A stretch of 64,000 nt of DNA, from positions 14,632,001 to 14,696,000 of the forward strand of contig CM114271.1 of NCBI GenBank assembly GCA_050084515.1, given 5' to 3'. The position numbers and the translations under genes are program-made. The DNA comes from Blasia pusilla (lineage: Eukaryota > Marchantiophyta > Marchantiopsida > Blasiales). A model generated the notes under the pieces. That model made no database searches. It had not been told where the DNA came from and saw nothing but the letters and a program-made list of their open reading frames with translations. The first letter of the stretch is position 1, and the number at the start of each line of letters is the position of its first letter. Positions 23,981 to 34,942 of the stretch are shown piece after piece.

Positions 23981-24208
23981 CAAAAATTGTAAATAATTGG
24001 GAAACAAGGTAAAAAGGGAGAAAATTACATAAAAAAATTTTTGTAAGGAAATTCATTAAAAAAAACCCAGGTTTGATAGGCCGAACCTGGCCCTAACCTA
24101 ACACTCCCAACCCTAGGCCTGAACCGAGCCCCGCACCCTAATGGCGTCGCCTTCGAATCCTAGGGTCAGATTCGAACCCTTCTCCCATCTAACGGCCATG
24201 AAAAACAG

Positions 24209-24292
24209 GCCGTTAGATGGTGCATCTGACCGCTCACGGCATGAGCCGTTAGATGGTGCATCTGACCGCTCACGGCATGAGCCGTCAGATGC
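24209..24292. repeat. 36-bp tandem repeat, about 2.3 copies
   Basis: Units at 24209-24244 and 24245-24280 are identical and a partial third follows. Each contains GCCGTTAGATGG and CACGGCATGA. The inverted motifs CATCTAACGGC and GCCGTTAGATG lie just left of it, so the array can also fold. Confidence 0.8.
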
Positions 24293-24929
24293 CTCCACCC
24301 TCCACCCTTCCCCCTATCCAATCGTCCAACCCCCTCACTCCCACCCCACTTCGGCCGCCGCCCTTGTTTGCATGTCTCGTCGTCAAAATCGTCCGTCCGC
24401 CCTCCTCTCCGATCCCTCAGGCGCCCGCTCTCTGAGTGCGTTAAACTGGCCCGCTTGAGCGCGCCCCTCCGTTCGGCTCGTCGCGGCGCCGAGCACTCCA
24501 GCCGCACACCCTCCCGGCCAGGCGCTTTTCGAGCGCACTCGATCTGCAATGTTCATTTTCGGCTCTAAGCTAGGCTGTCTTGCTAGCTTTGACTCGGGTA
24601 CCTTTCAACGCCGGGAATATTTTCGAATGCAAACAAACTGCGCAGCTCTGGAGATCTGAACGCAAGCGGTCCGGATTCAAAATCGCTTCGCAGTTTGCTT
24701 CCCAGTCCCAATCCCCCTCTCCTAGTCCGTGTCGGGCTTGTACACCTCGGTGCTTGAACATCTCCCCTGATAGCCTGGCTTTTTGAAACTCGATCTGCAC
24801 ATTGAAGGTCAATTTTGGCTGTGCATTTGGGCTCTTGGGGTTTTGTGACAGTCAAACTCATCCCCCCAACGGTTCTGCTCTTCGGTGTTCTTGACGGTCG
24901 ACGTCTTTCCCTAACTCTCCGGCTCTCAG

Positions 24930-25260
24930 GTTATCTTGCTAGGCTCTCTTGCTACTTGTTTGACTCTGGGTATTTTTGACGGTCGGGCTCTCTTGCTAGT
25001 TGTTTGACTCGGGTGCTTTTGACAGTCGGGCTCTCACAACCTTGCAGATCGGGTCTCGGGGATCTCTTCACGGTTGGGCCCTCACAACATTGCACATCGG
25101 GTCTCGGGGATTTAGTTTGGCTACTGTGCTTTTGATGGTTGGGCTCGTTTGATAGTACACTCTTTCGGCATAGCGCATTGGGTCTCATTAGTTTTTTCAC
25201 ATTTGGGCTACCGATCCCTAGCACTTCGACTACTGTGTCTCTTTTGACAGCCAGGCTATT
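24930..25260. repeat. Degenerate short tandem repeats in Helitron cargo region
   Basis: Phrases such as GGGCTCTC, TTGACTCGGGTG, CTTTTGACAGTCGG and CGGGTCTCGGGGAT recur four or more times in varying order. The pattern looks like an old diverged array in the GC-rich part of the Helitron. No protein domain accompanies it. Confidence 0.5.
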
Positions 25261-25505
25261 GGTCTCCGAAGCTATTTTCTCTCGATGTTCTCGTTGGTTT
25301 GTTTGGAGATATATCAAAGCTATTACACATGTACACGTAGGGGCAAAATGGGTGGAGTTAATACTCAATTTGAATACTGAAAGAGGGGTTGGCAGAGACA
25401 TTCAAAAAACTCTCTAAGTCGCTTTCATTTCAAAGTAAGCAGTACATGACTATTTGATCTACTCTACTCCTGATCGGCATGCTCACCCTCTCCGAGATCC
25501 CAAAT

Positions 25506-25949
25506 TCAGATATGGATCTGAATATTCACTACAACTTCTTTCCCCTTTTGCCCTTTATGTGGGGATTTCTTCGTGCACTGTGGAGTTACCGCGGACCTTC
25601 CCTTGGATGGTGAGCTTTGCTGATTTCGGTTAGTGTGCGGGGTCATTCTCCGGTTCTTAGCAAAGGCTCCCTCCTCGGTATGTTCCCTTTCTATGCCGGG
25701 CCTCCTTATGTGATAGGGAGGAGTCCCTTCCTCCTCTACAACATCTATTCCCTCTCCTCCAACTGGCTTCGGATCGTACCCTTTGTCGGAACATGTAGGG
25801 AGGACTGCAGCGGGCATGGAGTCCTTTATTGCATACTCAAATCCCGGAGCATGCACGGGGGTGATCGGCTCTCCCCAAGTGGGACCATCACAGTGCAACT
25901 TGTTCCATTTGCTCAGCGCATCTGATCCCCATGACTTATTGGAGACCAT
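25506..25949 (-). CDS. Hypothetical 147-codon open frame in Helitron, unidentified
   Basis: This open frame on the Helitron's own strand has balanced amino-acid content. It includes KWNKLHCDGPTWGEP and APGFEYAIKDSMPAAVLP and ends in a basic, proline/serine/lysine-rich tail. I recognise no family. A second open stretch in another frame (about 25920-26120, with QGRGKSVSKVTSSKKH) overlaps its upstream side, which suggests one original frame broken by a shift, or a spliced exon. It lies between the Helitron 5' end and RepHel, where captured host fragments are usual. It could equally be chance coding in GC-rich DNA. Confidence 0.3.
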   Translation of the reverse strand: MVSNKSWGSDALSKWNKLHCDGPTWGEPITPVHAPGFEYAIKDSMPAAVLPTCSDKGYDPKPVGGEGIDVVEEEGTPPYHIRRPGIEREHTEEGAFAKNRRMTPHTNRNQQSSPSKGRSAVTPQCTKKSPHKGQKGKEVVVNIQIHI

Positions 25950-27179
25950 TTTGTACTCTCCAATGCTTGGAGATCTGGTGACTTTACACCGTAATGTTTT
26001 TTCGAGCTCGTTACCTTAGACACACTCTTTCCTCTCCCTTGTGTTGACTTTTTTGCTGTGATTCTTGTTGCCATCTCTAGGTAGTTCTCGTTCTGCTCCT
26101 TTGCTGTTTCGGATGTTGCAGATGTCGGAAGATGATTAAAATGTGAGGAGCTCTGGAGGTGATGGAGCGAACGTCGAATGTGGAGGAGCTCTCGAAAAGT
26201 CGTTAAAGTTGCTGTAGAGCTTGAGCAGGGTAGGGGACGTCAAGAACGCGGGAGCTGATCTTGAGATCACATCAAGGGCTGCTTAATCGGGGCAAACTGA
26301 GCCTGCTATGTTTATCCGCAACTACATAGAGCTCAGTATTTTAGTTCATAGAGCTCAAAGCAATGTAGACTCGTAAAGCAGAGACATGTCTTACTCTATC
26401 TAGCAATAAATGAAGTTCAGCGTGTATGAATGACAGTAGAGCTCGGTGAATGAATGAGTTCACTTTACCTCAACAACCTTCGTGAGAAAAATGGGGACTA
26501 TAATTTGTAAGAGGGAATAAATAAGGGTCAAGTTTGAATCACAACCCTCACAACTCACTACTCGAGAAATAAGAAGCCAATCTCATCGGACGACGCTGGT
26601 TTGAAGGATCCAAACCGGAGAGGACAAAAATTTGACACAAAAGTTGCGGCCAAAAATGAAACCCTAAGTTAGTCGCACGTGCTAGGTACGCTTCAGACGT
26701 GCCAAAATTCCAGGTTCGTTAGAAAAACTGTTACAGGAGGCTAGGGCGGCTATGAACAAAACCCTAAAACAGACTACGTCAGACGTAAGCACGAAACACC
26801 CTAGTTCGCTTGAAGTGCCACGTGGCAGTTGGAGAGGTGTTTGCGCAGCGAGAAAGGACTCTCCCATAATAGTATAGATAGTGCAATGCCTCATGTGACA
26901 AGTGATAGAACAACTTAAATTCCAAATTTATCTTAAAATAAATATGAAATTTAAGTTCACAAAAATGTTGAGGAAATTCTTAAGAACATAATCTAACATA
27001 ACATCATTTTGGCATAAAAAATGACATAATGTATTCATGGAGTTTCTTTTTACATTAAATGGCTTGTGCAATGCCAAATAATAGAAGCTCATTAAAATTT
27101 TATATTATATTATTAAAAATAAAATAAATTAAATTAATATAAGAAAATACTATTTAATAGGTAATTCAACATATAAATA

Positions 27180-28450
27180 TCATCTTTGTAAGACACATGC
27201 AACTCTCCTTCTTAGGGACTCTTATTGAGGCCCTTCTCTTCAAAGAATCTATTTATTGTTTGATACCATATCCTAGGCAGTTTCTTAAGCCCATATACTG
27301 CTCAATTGTCATGAATATCTAAGTTTATGGTGCTCACGCTAGTGGGGACCCAAAAAGTGAGTCATAATCATAGGTCCAAGGAGGAAAGATCTTGGTTTGA
27401 TCCACTTAAATTGGAATGTAGACTAGCTAGTTGTCAGACTAGGAACGGTGGTAGAATTGGCCATGGGACTAACGCTAGGCAAGACGAGCATGCGCGTAAT
27501 GCTTTAAGACTTGCCTTAAGTCATAAATTGGATGTATCTACTCGCGAGGGTAAGGCAACGCAAGCAAGCAGTGAGACCCTTAAGCTAAGCTCCAAGTCAA
27601 GGTTACGGAGCAAGGAACATGTGATTAGTCAAAATGGGTTAGAAATCATGAGACTAGTCGCAAAACGCAATGAGCGGAAAAATAACCATATCAAAACCAA
27701 ATGTCAGAGTCAAGATGAACCGTGCCATAAGACATATGAGATCAAGGTTCTAAGCCTTAAAATATGTTTGGAAAGTTGAGAGTTGTAGAATATGCAAGAA
27801 GACTTTGGCAAACCATCTTGGGGAAAACTAGTCGAAGGTCAGTATGCGGATCACAAACCACATTTGGATCGGGGGCCAATATCAAGGGTCCAATATGGAC
27901 AATGGGAAAGGCAGGGTTCCCATGGAGAACCCCTGAAGTGCTTATATGGGGGGACACTCTCCCTCCCTATCTATTGAAGTCCATGAACAAGGGACTAATC
28001 GTGATATGTGTTTGGCCTTCTTTCATGTTTGAGCTAAGGCATCATTTGGGACACACCTTGAGGAAATGACCAACTTGCTCTAGTATAGGAAAGAAACTTA
28101 GGGAAGAGACTTTGTAGGGAGATGGTACGCATGTGGGGAGACTCGACCTGATTAGCGATTGGCACCTTCTTGATTGACTTTGGAACACACAATCAATTAA
28201 GTCTTTGAGACTCAATCTAAGACTTCCACTTGCAAAGCTCAAGATCATGAGTGTTTTAGGATGAATCAAGAAGCATTAGAGGATGAACTCTACAACATCA
28301 ATAAAGAAACCATATTTTCTTTTCTAATATATATGTTTTAAAACTTGATGGTTGAGATACATAGATCTTTTCCTTAAGACTCTCGTTGAGAAATGCAGAC
28401 TTCACATCAAATTGGTATTAAAGCTAACACTTTGTTCCCATCATAGCTAG
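27180..28450 (-). pseudogene. Copia reverse transcriptase relic split by about 1 kb
   Basis: The upstream half lies at about 28350-28440 on the minus strand and reads YQFDVKSAFLNESLKEKIYV, the family's metal-binding D block. The downstream half at about 27185-27300 reads AVYGLKKLPRIWYQTINRFF. In a working copia element these blocks are about 25 residues apart; here roughly 1 kb separates them (about 27310-28330). The intervening DNA has a 150-codon plus-strand frame (27327-27779) without a known motif, so an unidentified insertion is likely. No target duplication was found. Confidence 0.65.
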
Positions 28451-28621
28451 AGCAAGTAAAATAGTTGTCATATTATAACAAAGGCCTCTACTAGAAGAAG
28501 ACTCTTTCTTTTCTCTGCACCCCCATATTCCCGCTCTTTAGGAGTGCTAACTAAAAATCCGAAAACTCTTTCTCTACCTTCATAGGACCATCTCTCAACT
28601 TCTCTCTATTCCTTTCATGAC

Positions 28622-29206
28622 CTACAAATGCAGAAGGAATTGAAGTGATCTTGTTCCATCCTGACTTCTAATACGGGCATAATGAGACCCATCATCCATG
28701 ACTTTGGTCTCCATTCTAGATGCTGTGATGTAAGGTTGCCCAAGAATCACAGGATAAGCAGCTCCATTCTGAACAAAGAAATTTTGCTCAATCAACACGT
28801 CTCCGATACGAGTTTTGACGGATGGACAAGCACCATAGAGTTCACCTTTTTGGTTGTTAGCCGCTCGTAGTACCCATCCATGCCCTGTATCAATTGGCCA
28901 CATCCCTTTGTCGTACACACTTCGCGACATGATGTTGATCTCCGAACCATGATCAACGAGAGCCAGAACTGACTCTTGAAGAGAGCCAAGTCGAACTCTA
29001 GCCTCCGTCGTTGCACGCGCCCAATATGATCGAGAATAGTGTCCACCATTATGCCTTTCTTCACCTTGTTCTGTCAAGGCTTCTCCTACTCTCGCCTCTT
29101 TTCCCTGTAAGTCAAGCTTTTGTCCAAACACTTGGAAAAGCTCTTCATCTTCTTCTTCTGTGATGTCAGTATCCAAAGCTCTCACCATCACCATATCTGC
29201 ATTCAT
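28622..29206 (-). pseudogene. Retropepsin (aspartic protease) domain of gypsy element X
   Basis: The domain contains LALVDHGSEINIMS at about 28925-28966, with D-H-G where most retropepsins have D-S/T-G. Downstream, NFFVQNGAAYPVILGQPYI (near 28735-28790) is the hydrophobic L-G-x-P-x-x block that closes the fold. It follows gag in the expected order. The frame is uninterrupted for 194 codons, then stops before any reverse transcriptase appears. Confidence 0.7.
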
Positions 29207-30842
29207 CTACCTCTTCCTTTTGATCACATCTATGATCAACTCATGAAAGTCACGTTTGGCTATGCCCAAGACTTCCCTCAAAGAAAACTCTATTTTCGCA
29301 TCCAAAATCCTCTCCTCAAGAATCTCCTTTAAATTCTTGCTTGTCTCGATATCATATTGCAGCTTGTATGTAGGAGTCTTACCCTTGGTCTTCTGAGGAG
29401 ACTTCAATTCGTTCTCCTTTGTCCCTGCTTCTTTGACATGAGAATCCCTCACAGATTCAGATGTGGAAGGTCCTTCTTCTCTTGATGGCTGCGCCTCCGG
29501 TTGTCCTTTTCTTCTTAAGATCCTTGCTCTTCTTGCGGCTTCCTCAGCATCAACACCATCATTGTTGCGTCTCCTCTTCTCCTCCACACTAGCATCTTGC
29601 CAACTCACATGTTTCTCTTGTTCTAGGTATGCTTTAACACACCTAGCTTCCACTAGATCATCCCATCAAGTCAGATGACGGATAGTCTCTACCCCTCATA
29701 TCATAACTTATCGAAGAAATTCTAATGATTCACTTTTAGCTACAGATACAATAGGCGCTTCTATTTTTATTGCAAAGGTATCAGAATCTAATGTCATAGT
29801 GGCAACTCCTTCTTGACTTCTCACTAAGCCTTTCATACCTCCTCTACCAAAGTTGGTATTCAACGACATACCAGTCTGCGTTGAATGAATCTTCCCATGT
29901 TTGAAGTTTACTATTCGATTTCTAAGAGCTTATGAAAATTCCTCACATTCTCGACGTTGATGCTCAACACTATCACACCATATACATCTTCTCACAAAGT
30001 TCTTAATTATTGAAGGAGCACCAACACTAGGATTCCTATCAAGTTTAAGCTCAGCCATTTCTACTCTCAACTTCTTAAACCTTTCACCAACTCATCAATG
30101 GTAGAATCTTCAAGCTTTGCTTGCATGGGCTTAGGCAATGGATTTGAAATTGGTACCTCGGACTTGAATACTGTGGTTCTACCTCTACTTCGACTTTGCT
30201 TTGTGAGGATAGCAACAACTTCTTCCACTTTCTTCCAATTAGTGCTGACACCTCCTTCTTCATTCTTGTCCGCCAACATTATGAAAAGCTTGTCCTCCAA
30301 ATTCTCATCTGCCGCCTCAAGGAATAACTCAGTTTTCCTCAAGTCTAGAGTTGCCCTTTCAAAAGGAGAAAGCTAAAAAAATGCTTCTCAAACTCACGCA
30401 ACAACTCATTTGAAGTCATTCCCTTCCCTGGACGTTGCTCTATCCATTCTAGAAAACTCCTCTTAGTCACCCGATCCACATCATCATCGAAGAATTCTCC
30501 TTTCAGCAACTGTTTGTACTCCTCCCATGAGCTTGGATTTTCTACTCTCAACTTCTTTACTTGACTACGGATCTCTGGTATTACAGCTAACTCAAAACTT
30601 GACACCATATCACCTTTGGGTACACGGTTTACCTCCATCTCACAGACGTACTCTCGAACATACTTGGTGATGTTCTTGCCATCAATTCTCCCCAACTTCT
30701 TCACAATCGCTTGGAGAGCCCTTGTTGATCTTTGCTCTCCGATGTGAACTCCTCCTTGTTGGCTCAACAATGTTGTCAAAGTTCGGAGAAGATCCTCAGC
30801 TCCCTCAGTTCCCATTGATGAAGTACTCCCAAAAGTAGTCAT
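29207..30842 (-). pseudogene. Gag of gypsy element X
   Basis: The ATG at 30842 opens a structural polyprotein (capsid and nucleocapsid) with a helical retrotransposon-gag core, for example NITKYVREYVCEMEVNRV and SSWEEYKQLLKGEFF. A second stretch at 30067-30342 is in another frame. A CCHC knuckle, CIWCDSVEHQRREC, follows near 29955-29997. The C-terminal part at 29207-29653 is charged, with EILEERILDAKIEFSLREV leading towards the protease. Stops and frame changes break it near 30342, 30065 and 29655. The family is clear from order and knuckle; exact subfamily is not. Confidence 0.7.
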
Positions 30843-30908
30843 CTTGATAAGACTCCAACTTGCAAACACAAACTACCGCCTCAAAGAGCTCTCAATGGAA
30901 GCACCATT

Positions 30909-32158
30909 TGTCGTGTCGAGAGTCTTTCTTCGAGCAAGGGCGGGCCTTCTAGCTGCGGTAGATGCGGTCAATGCAAGGTGAACTCTCTAATAAGTTCTCC
31001 TTTTTCAATACAAAATTATGATGTACACTCTCCATTCTCTCACGACAGGTATCACAAATGGAAGTGCCGAGGCGATCACTTCTTTGTAACATCGGACACC
31101 AAAATTCTTAACTATAAAATCCCTATAAACTATTTTACGCTTGTACACGAGGAAGATAGCACAACTAGTGTTAAACCCTACTTGAGCAGGCCTATTGATA
31201 TCCATGGATCGCTATATAATGACATACAAAGTACAATCCCATGTCCTTCCATATGTGACAATAGGAAGAATCATCGGAGTTGGAAATTGCATGACCTGGT
31301 TCATGAACGCCTCCCCAAAGTGATAAACTAAATAGCGAGTGAACCAATGCCTCTCTACAAAGAGTATCTTAACATGGTAAGGATTGAGGAAAGGAAAGTC
31401 GGGCACAGCTCGTGGTGCACCCCTATCCATGTTTGACACACATTCTCTACTCTCCTCAAGAATGGGTTTTGGCGGAGTTATTCTCCCAAGAGGGGTAATC
31501 CACTCTCATTGGGGAAGTAACAAGCCAAAACATCCGCTATTTTAGAATGACTAAACTCCTCTACGGTGATAAACCTCTCATCCCCCCACACACACACCAC
31601 ACTCTAGAAATCTCTCGAAGAATAGACCATGGTCAAGTTACTCTCCCAAGAGGGGTGATCCACTCTCATTGGAAGAGCAAGCAATCCCAAAGCCATACAC
31701 TCAAGAGAGACACGAGAGACTCAAGATGTGGAATAGAAGGTGATGAACCCTTGAAGGTCCCTCCTCTTTATATACTCACAAGGGATCTACAAGAGTACGA
31801 AATAGAGCTTATCTTATCTTGTGCCACATGGCTTTCTCTCAAGGTTTAGCCAATCACACTTTGACACAAGTAGATTTCCTCTTACCTCTTCCAAAATATC
31901 CTCTTTTACCCATATGATATTTTCCAAATTACCCCAACTAACCTAGCCACCAACCAAGACTACTTTTGCTTTTCATTAAAGCAACTACTTTACTTTTATA
32001 AAGTCATCTTTTATTTATTACCTCCTTTTCCTAAAGTTGGTCCAGCATAAAAGAGGCACTATAAAGAGGTTTAAACATAAGAATCTCCTTTTTCTAAGCC
32101 AATTTACTTAATACTAATGAAACTCTATCTAACACTTAATGACGAAGGATTTTACACA
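30909..32158 (-). repeat. LTR of gypsy element X, about 1,250 bp
   Basis: On the minus strand it starts TGTGTAAAATCC and ends ACACGACA, so it has TG and CA ends. A TATA-like GTATATAAAGAGG lies near 31770, which may be the element's promoter. A sub-repeat built on TCTCCCAAGAGGGG and ATCCACTCTCATTGG occurs twice inside (about 31480-31515 and 31640-31675). Only one LTR copy is in the window, so the boundary is inferred from the ends and the adjacent primer site. Confidence 0.6.
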
Positions 32159-32163
32159 CTGGT

Positions 32164-33325
32164 TGATTTTACTATACGACACCGCTCCAAGCTCCAACAT
32201 GCTCCAATCTGTGTGCAACTGGAAAAGACGCCCCGTGATGAGTCTCCTCAAGATGGGCGTGAACGTCAATCTGTCTTAGAACAACTGAAATGCTTGCTCT
32301 TGCTCATCTCCCCAATGCCACTCGTGATCCACCTTGGTTAGCAAGGTTAGCGGCTTTGCAATCGAATTGAATCCCTTGACGTACCGTCGATAGAAGTTTT
32401 CCAATCCCATGAATGCATTAACACGGCTCACATCTGTAGGGCATGGAATGCGTGAGATAGCCTCTACCTTCGTCTGCTGAACACCAAGGCCCCCTGGGTA
32501 TATTGTATGACCTAAGTACTCAATCTAGTCGTAGAAGAACTTGCACTGGCCTCGATGTAGCTTCAGCCCATGTAATTGCAATCGTCAAAACACCTCCTCT
32601 AGATGTCGCTCACGCTCCTCAAGTGTGGCGCTAAAGACTACGATGTCATCAATATAACACCTAGCAAAATCTAGACCAGCCAAGATCCTATCCATGACCC
32701 TCTGAAACTCAGCCGGGGCGTTCTTTAATCCAAATGGTAAGAATCACCACTCGTACAAACAATCCTTCTTGTGAGGATCGATGCCCCAAAATATCGTCTT
32801 CTGCCTGTCCTCCAATGTGATAGGCAACTGATGGTATCCGGCTCGCAAATCCAATGAACGGAAGACCTTTGCGTGACCAATCACATCAAAGATCTCCTCA
32901 AGGATGGGCATGGCATACCTATTGGACTTTATCCGCCGATTGATAGGTCGGTAATCCCCACACATCCGTCTATCCGTCCAGTTGCCATGCACATCCTTCT
33001 TGGCGGGCATGACACTAGCAGATGCAAACTCCCCATGCGACATCTCCACTAGTCTTGCTCCGACCAAGTCCTGGCTCCTACTCTGAATCAGAGCCCTCTC
33101 CATATCACTATACCTGTAGGGTGGTCGGAAGATCGGCGTATCACTCGACAACTCAATGCGGATCCCCGGTCCCTTCAGCGTACCCAAATCCTCCATGCTA
33201 AACGCAAAGTAGCTCCTATAACTCTTGAGGAATTGATGTATTCGGCGCCGCTCTCCTCCTGTCAACTCAGGCCCCATATCTGGCTCCCAAGTCTCCATCG
33301 TGACTACGGTAGGACTCTCTGGCGC
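32164..33325 (-). pseudogene. Reverse transcriptase (start of RNase H) of gypsy element Y
   Basis: RNA-dependent DNA polymerase of the Ty3 type. The fingers contain RMCGDYRPINRRIKSNRYAM and LDLRAGYHQLPI, the palm FLPFGLKNAPAEFQRVMDRI, and the catalytic loop CYIDDIVVF (YIDD codons 32645-32656). The connection FYRRYVKGF lies near 32375-32400, and the first RNase H strand QLHTDWSM near 32200. In-frame stops lie at 32744-32746 and at about 32587, 32520 and 32280, all on sites where CGA, CAG or TGG could have decayed. The sequence ends where the LTR of element X begins. Confidence 0.85.
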
Positions 33326-33625
33326 GGGTATTTGTGGTTGCTATGGTGCAACCCTGTCTCGAACAACAACACTCGGCCACTCTCCTATAGCCGATTGCAA
33401 ACTCTAATCTTCTCCACATGCAGCGCCCAAAACCACGCTCGATGCTGTGGCTATCATCTCCTAGCGTACCTGCAAAACATCCCAAGAAGTCCAAAGGTGT
33501 CTCTCCCGATCTCCCCCGGTGTGTAGATCTCCTCCGGTCTCGCCCCTAGCCACTGCCAACACCGTCTCGGTAGGCATGGGGCTCACCAATGCAATCGTTG
33601 TGATCTGTCGCGATCTCATACGGCG

Positions 33626-34942
33626 CTACTCAGCCACTCCCAAGCTGAGGATCCATGTCAAGCTATTAATGTCCATCGTCTGACCCAAGACATGGTGTCA
33701 TGATGCCTCTGACACTGACGATACTGCCTTCACTCCTGTGGGAAATCCCATTGCTCGCTCTCTCTCATCGGCGTTGGGCTCCACCAACCCCTAAACCCTG
33801 GTCATCCCAAACCAAGCCAGGACCGGCCTCCTTGTATGCATAGGAAGCAAGAAAACTCACAAACGTGGGCAAGGCTACCCGCGGCCTGCCTAACCTATTG
33901 ACCACAGTCAAGGGTGGTCGATCATCGTGCCTCACTACTTGTGATTGACAACCTGGATCCAGAATGGAATCCATTAACAAATGGGAGGGGCGCCCCACTC
34001 TCGCATACGCCCTCCATAACATCGCATGGTGCACCAAGTTGGTCCACCATAGAGGCGGGCGATGGGCTCTAGAACCTACACTCGCCGCATCCAAGAACAC
34101 TGTTGGGCCAATCCAGGCACGCACCTGATGAGCACTCGTCACCACCCGTGACCTGGAGTCTCCTAAGATCGGCACATTCTCCAGAATGTAGGCAGGAGAA
34201 TGAGATTGGTGCTCCTACAAGTGCCGTAAGACCCTCAACATCTCCCAAAATAACCTAGACCGAGTGTCCGCCAACGCGCTGCCTCGTCCAACACTCGATT
34301 GGCCTTGACATGGACAACCGGAAATGACCAAATCAATGGTCCCTACCCACTCTTAGTCCTGCGCCCCCAACAACGAAATATCCCTCGGTAGGGAACTCTG
34401 GTACCCTTGTACCGTAGACAGTAAGTCGGGAAAACAAAGATGTAACTGCGCCACATGTCGTAGTGAGATGCGCCTTGCAACATCATCACTCTCCACATAC
34501 AGGTACTATTGCATCGCACTCTTGACTGCAAAACAACAGCTAACCTGGTGCTAATCCCTCCAAAGAGATCTAACACTCGAATACCCTCCTCCGGGAAACA
34601 CCACACAATGGGTGTGGTATCCAAGGGTGTCATCGTAGCACTCCCTGCTACCTCAGGCTCCTCAAACCTGTCACGCTCCGGTGCAAACGCCTCGCTCCAC
34701 GCGGTCTGCACGTGCTCATTTGCCAATCGTCGAAGCTCCTCAGTCAAGCCCCACAACGACACCTCTTCTCCACAGAATGATGCAGCTACCATAACACTCC
34801 TCTCCATTAAAATTTTAGGAACAAGAGTATCCTTTGCATGGACATATCCCTCAATCAAATCACTAGGCCAAGTGATGGCACTGTTAAATGCTGCTAAGGT
34901 CGCCACCTCTACTGGCCGTCCCTCGATCACTGCACATGTGAA
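33626..34942 (-). pseudogene. C5 cytosine DNA methyltransferase domain within gypsy pol
   Basis: Family motifs appear in order. Motif I is RVLDLFGGIST (34547-34579, SAM binding). An acidic YLYVESDDVARR (near 34470-34505) follows. Motif IV is GCPCQGQS with catalytic Cys at 34308-34310, motif VI YILENVP (34170-34190), and motif VIII-like GSRAHRPPLWWTNL (34034-34076). Motif IX-like ERERAMGFPTG and motif X-like VLGQTMDINSLTW (33653-33691) close the domain. About 110 residues of unknown function precede motif I. The family transfers a methyl group from SAM to cytosine C5. Breaks: stops at 34943-34945, 34353-34355, 34215-34217, 33698-33700 and 33626-33628, and frameshifts near 34508 and 33770 that cancel. 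It is flanked in frame by protease and reverse transcriptase. Inactive here; all key residues are still visible. Confidence 0.85.

Larger units (their letters stand above)
17279..26878 (-). mobile_element. Autonomous-type Helitron, about 9.6 kb
   Basis: On the minus strand the 5' end at 26878 reads A followed by TCTATACTATTATGGGAG. The 3' end near 17279-17305 has the hairpin CCATGC-ATC-GCACGG followed 12 bases later by CTTG and T. The canonical end would be CTAG, so one base has changed. Between them lie a Rep-helicase gene (17380-23610), a tandem-repeat zone and about 2.5 kb of GC-rich sequence not typical of Helitrons. Insertion between A and T without target duplication fits the rolling-circle mechanism known for the family. 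The Rep-helicase gene carries at least five stops, so this copy cannot mobilise itself. Confidence 0.8.
28600..32158 (-). mobile_element. Ty3/gypsy element X (LTR-gag-protease, truncated)
   Basis: Reading leftwards: LTR (30909-32158), a primer-binding-like TGGTGCTTCCATTGAG immediately inside it, gag with a CCHC knuckle, then a retropepsin domain ending near 28622. Reverse transcriptase, integrase and the second LTR are missing, and copia debris lies where they should be. The LTR begins TGTG directly beside the truncated reverse transcriptase of the neighbouring gypsy element, so X most likely inserted into that element. Confidence 0.7.

Noticed and set aside
23640-24050. Purine-rich lysine-coding stretches read as a basic protein
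   Set aside because: Composition-driven; the frames are broken by stops and the region is a 110-bp tandem duplication.
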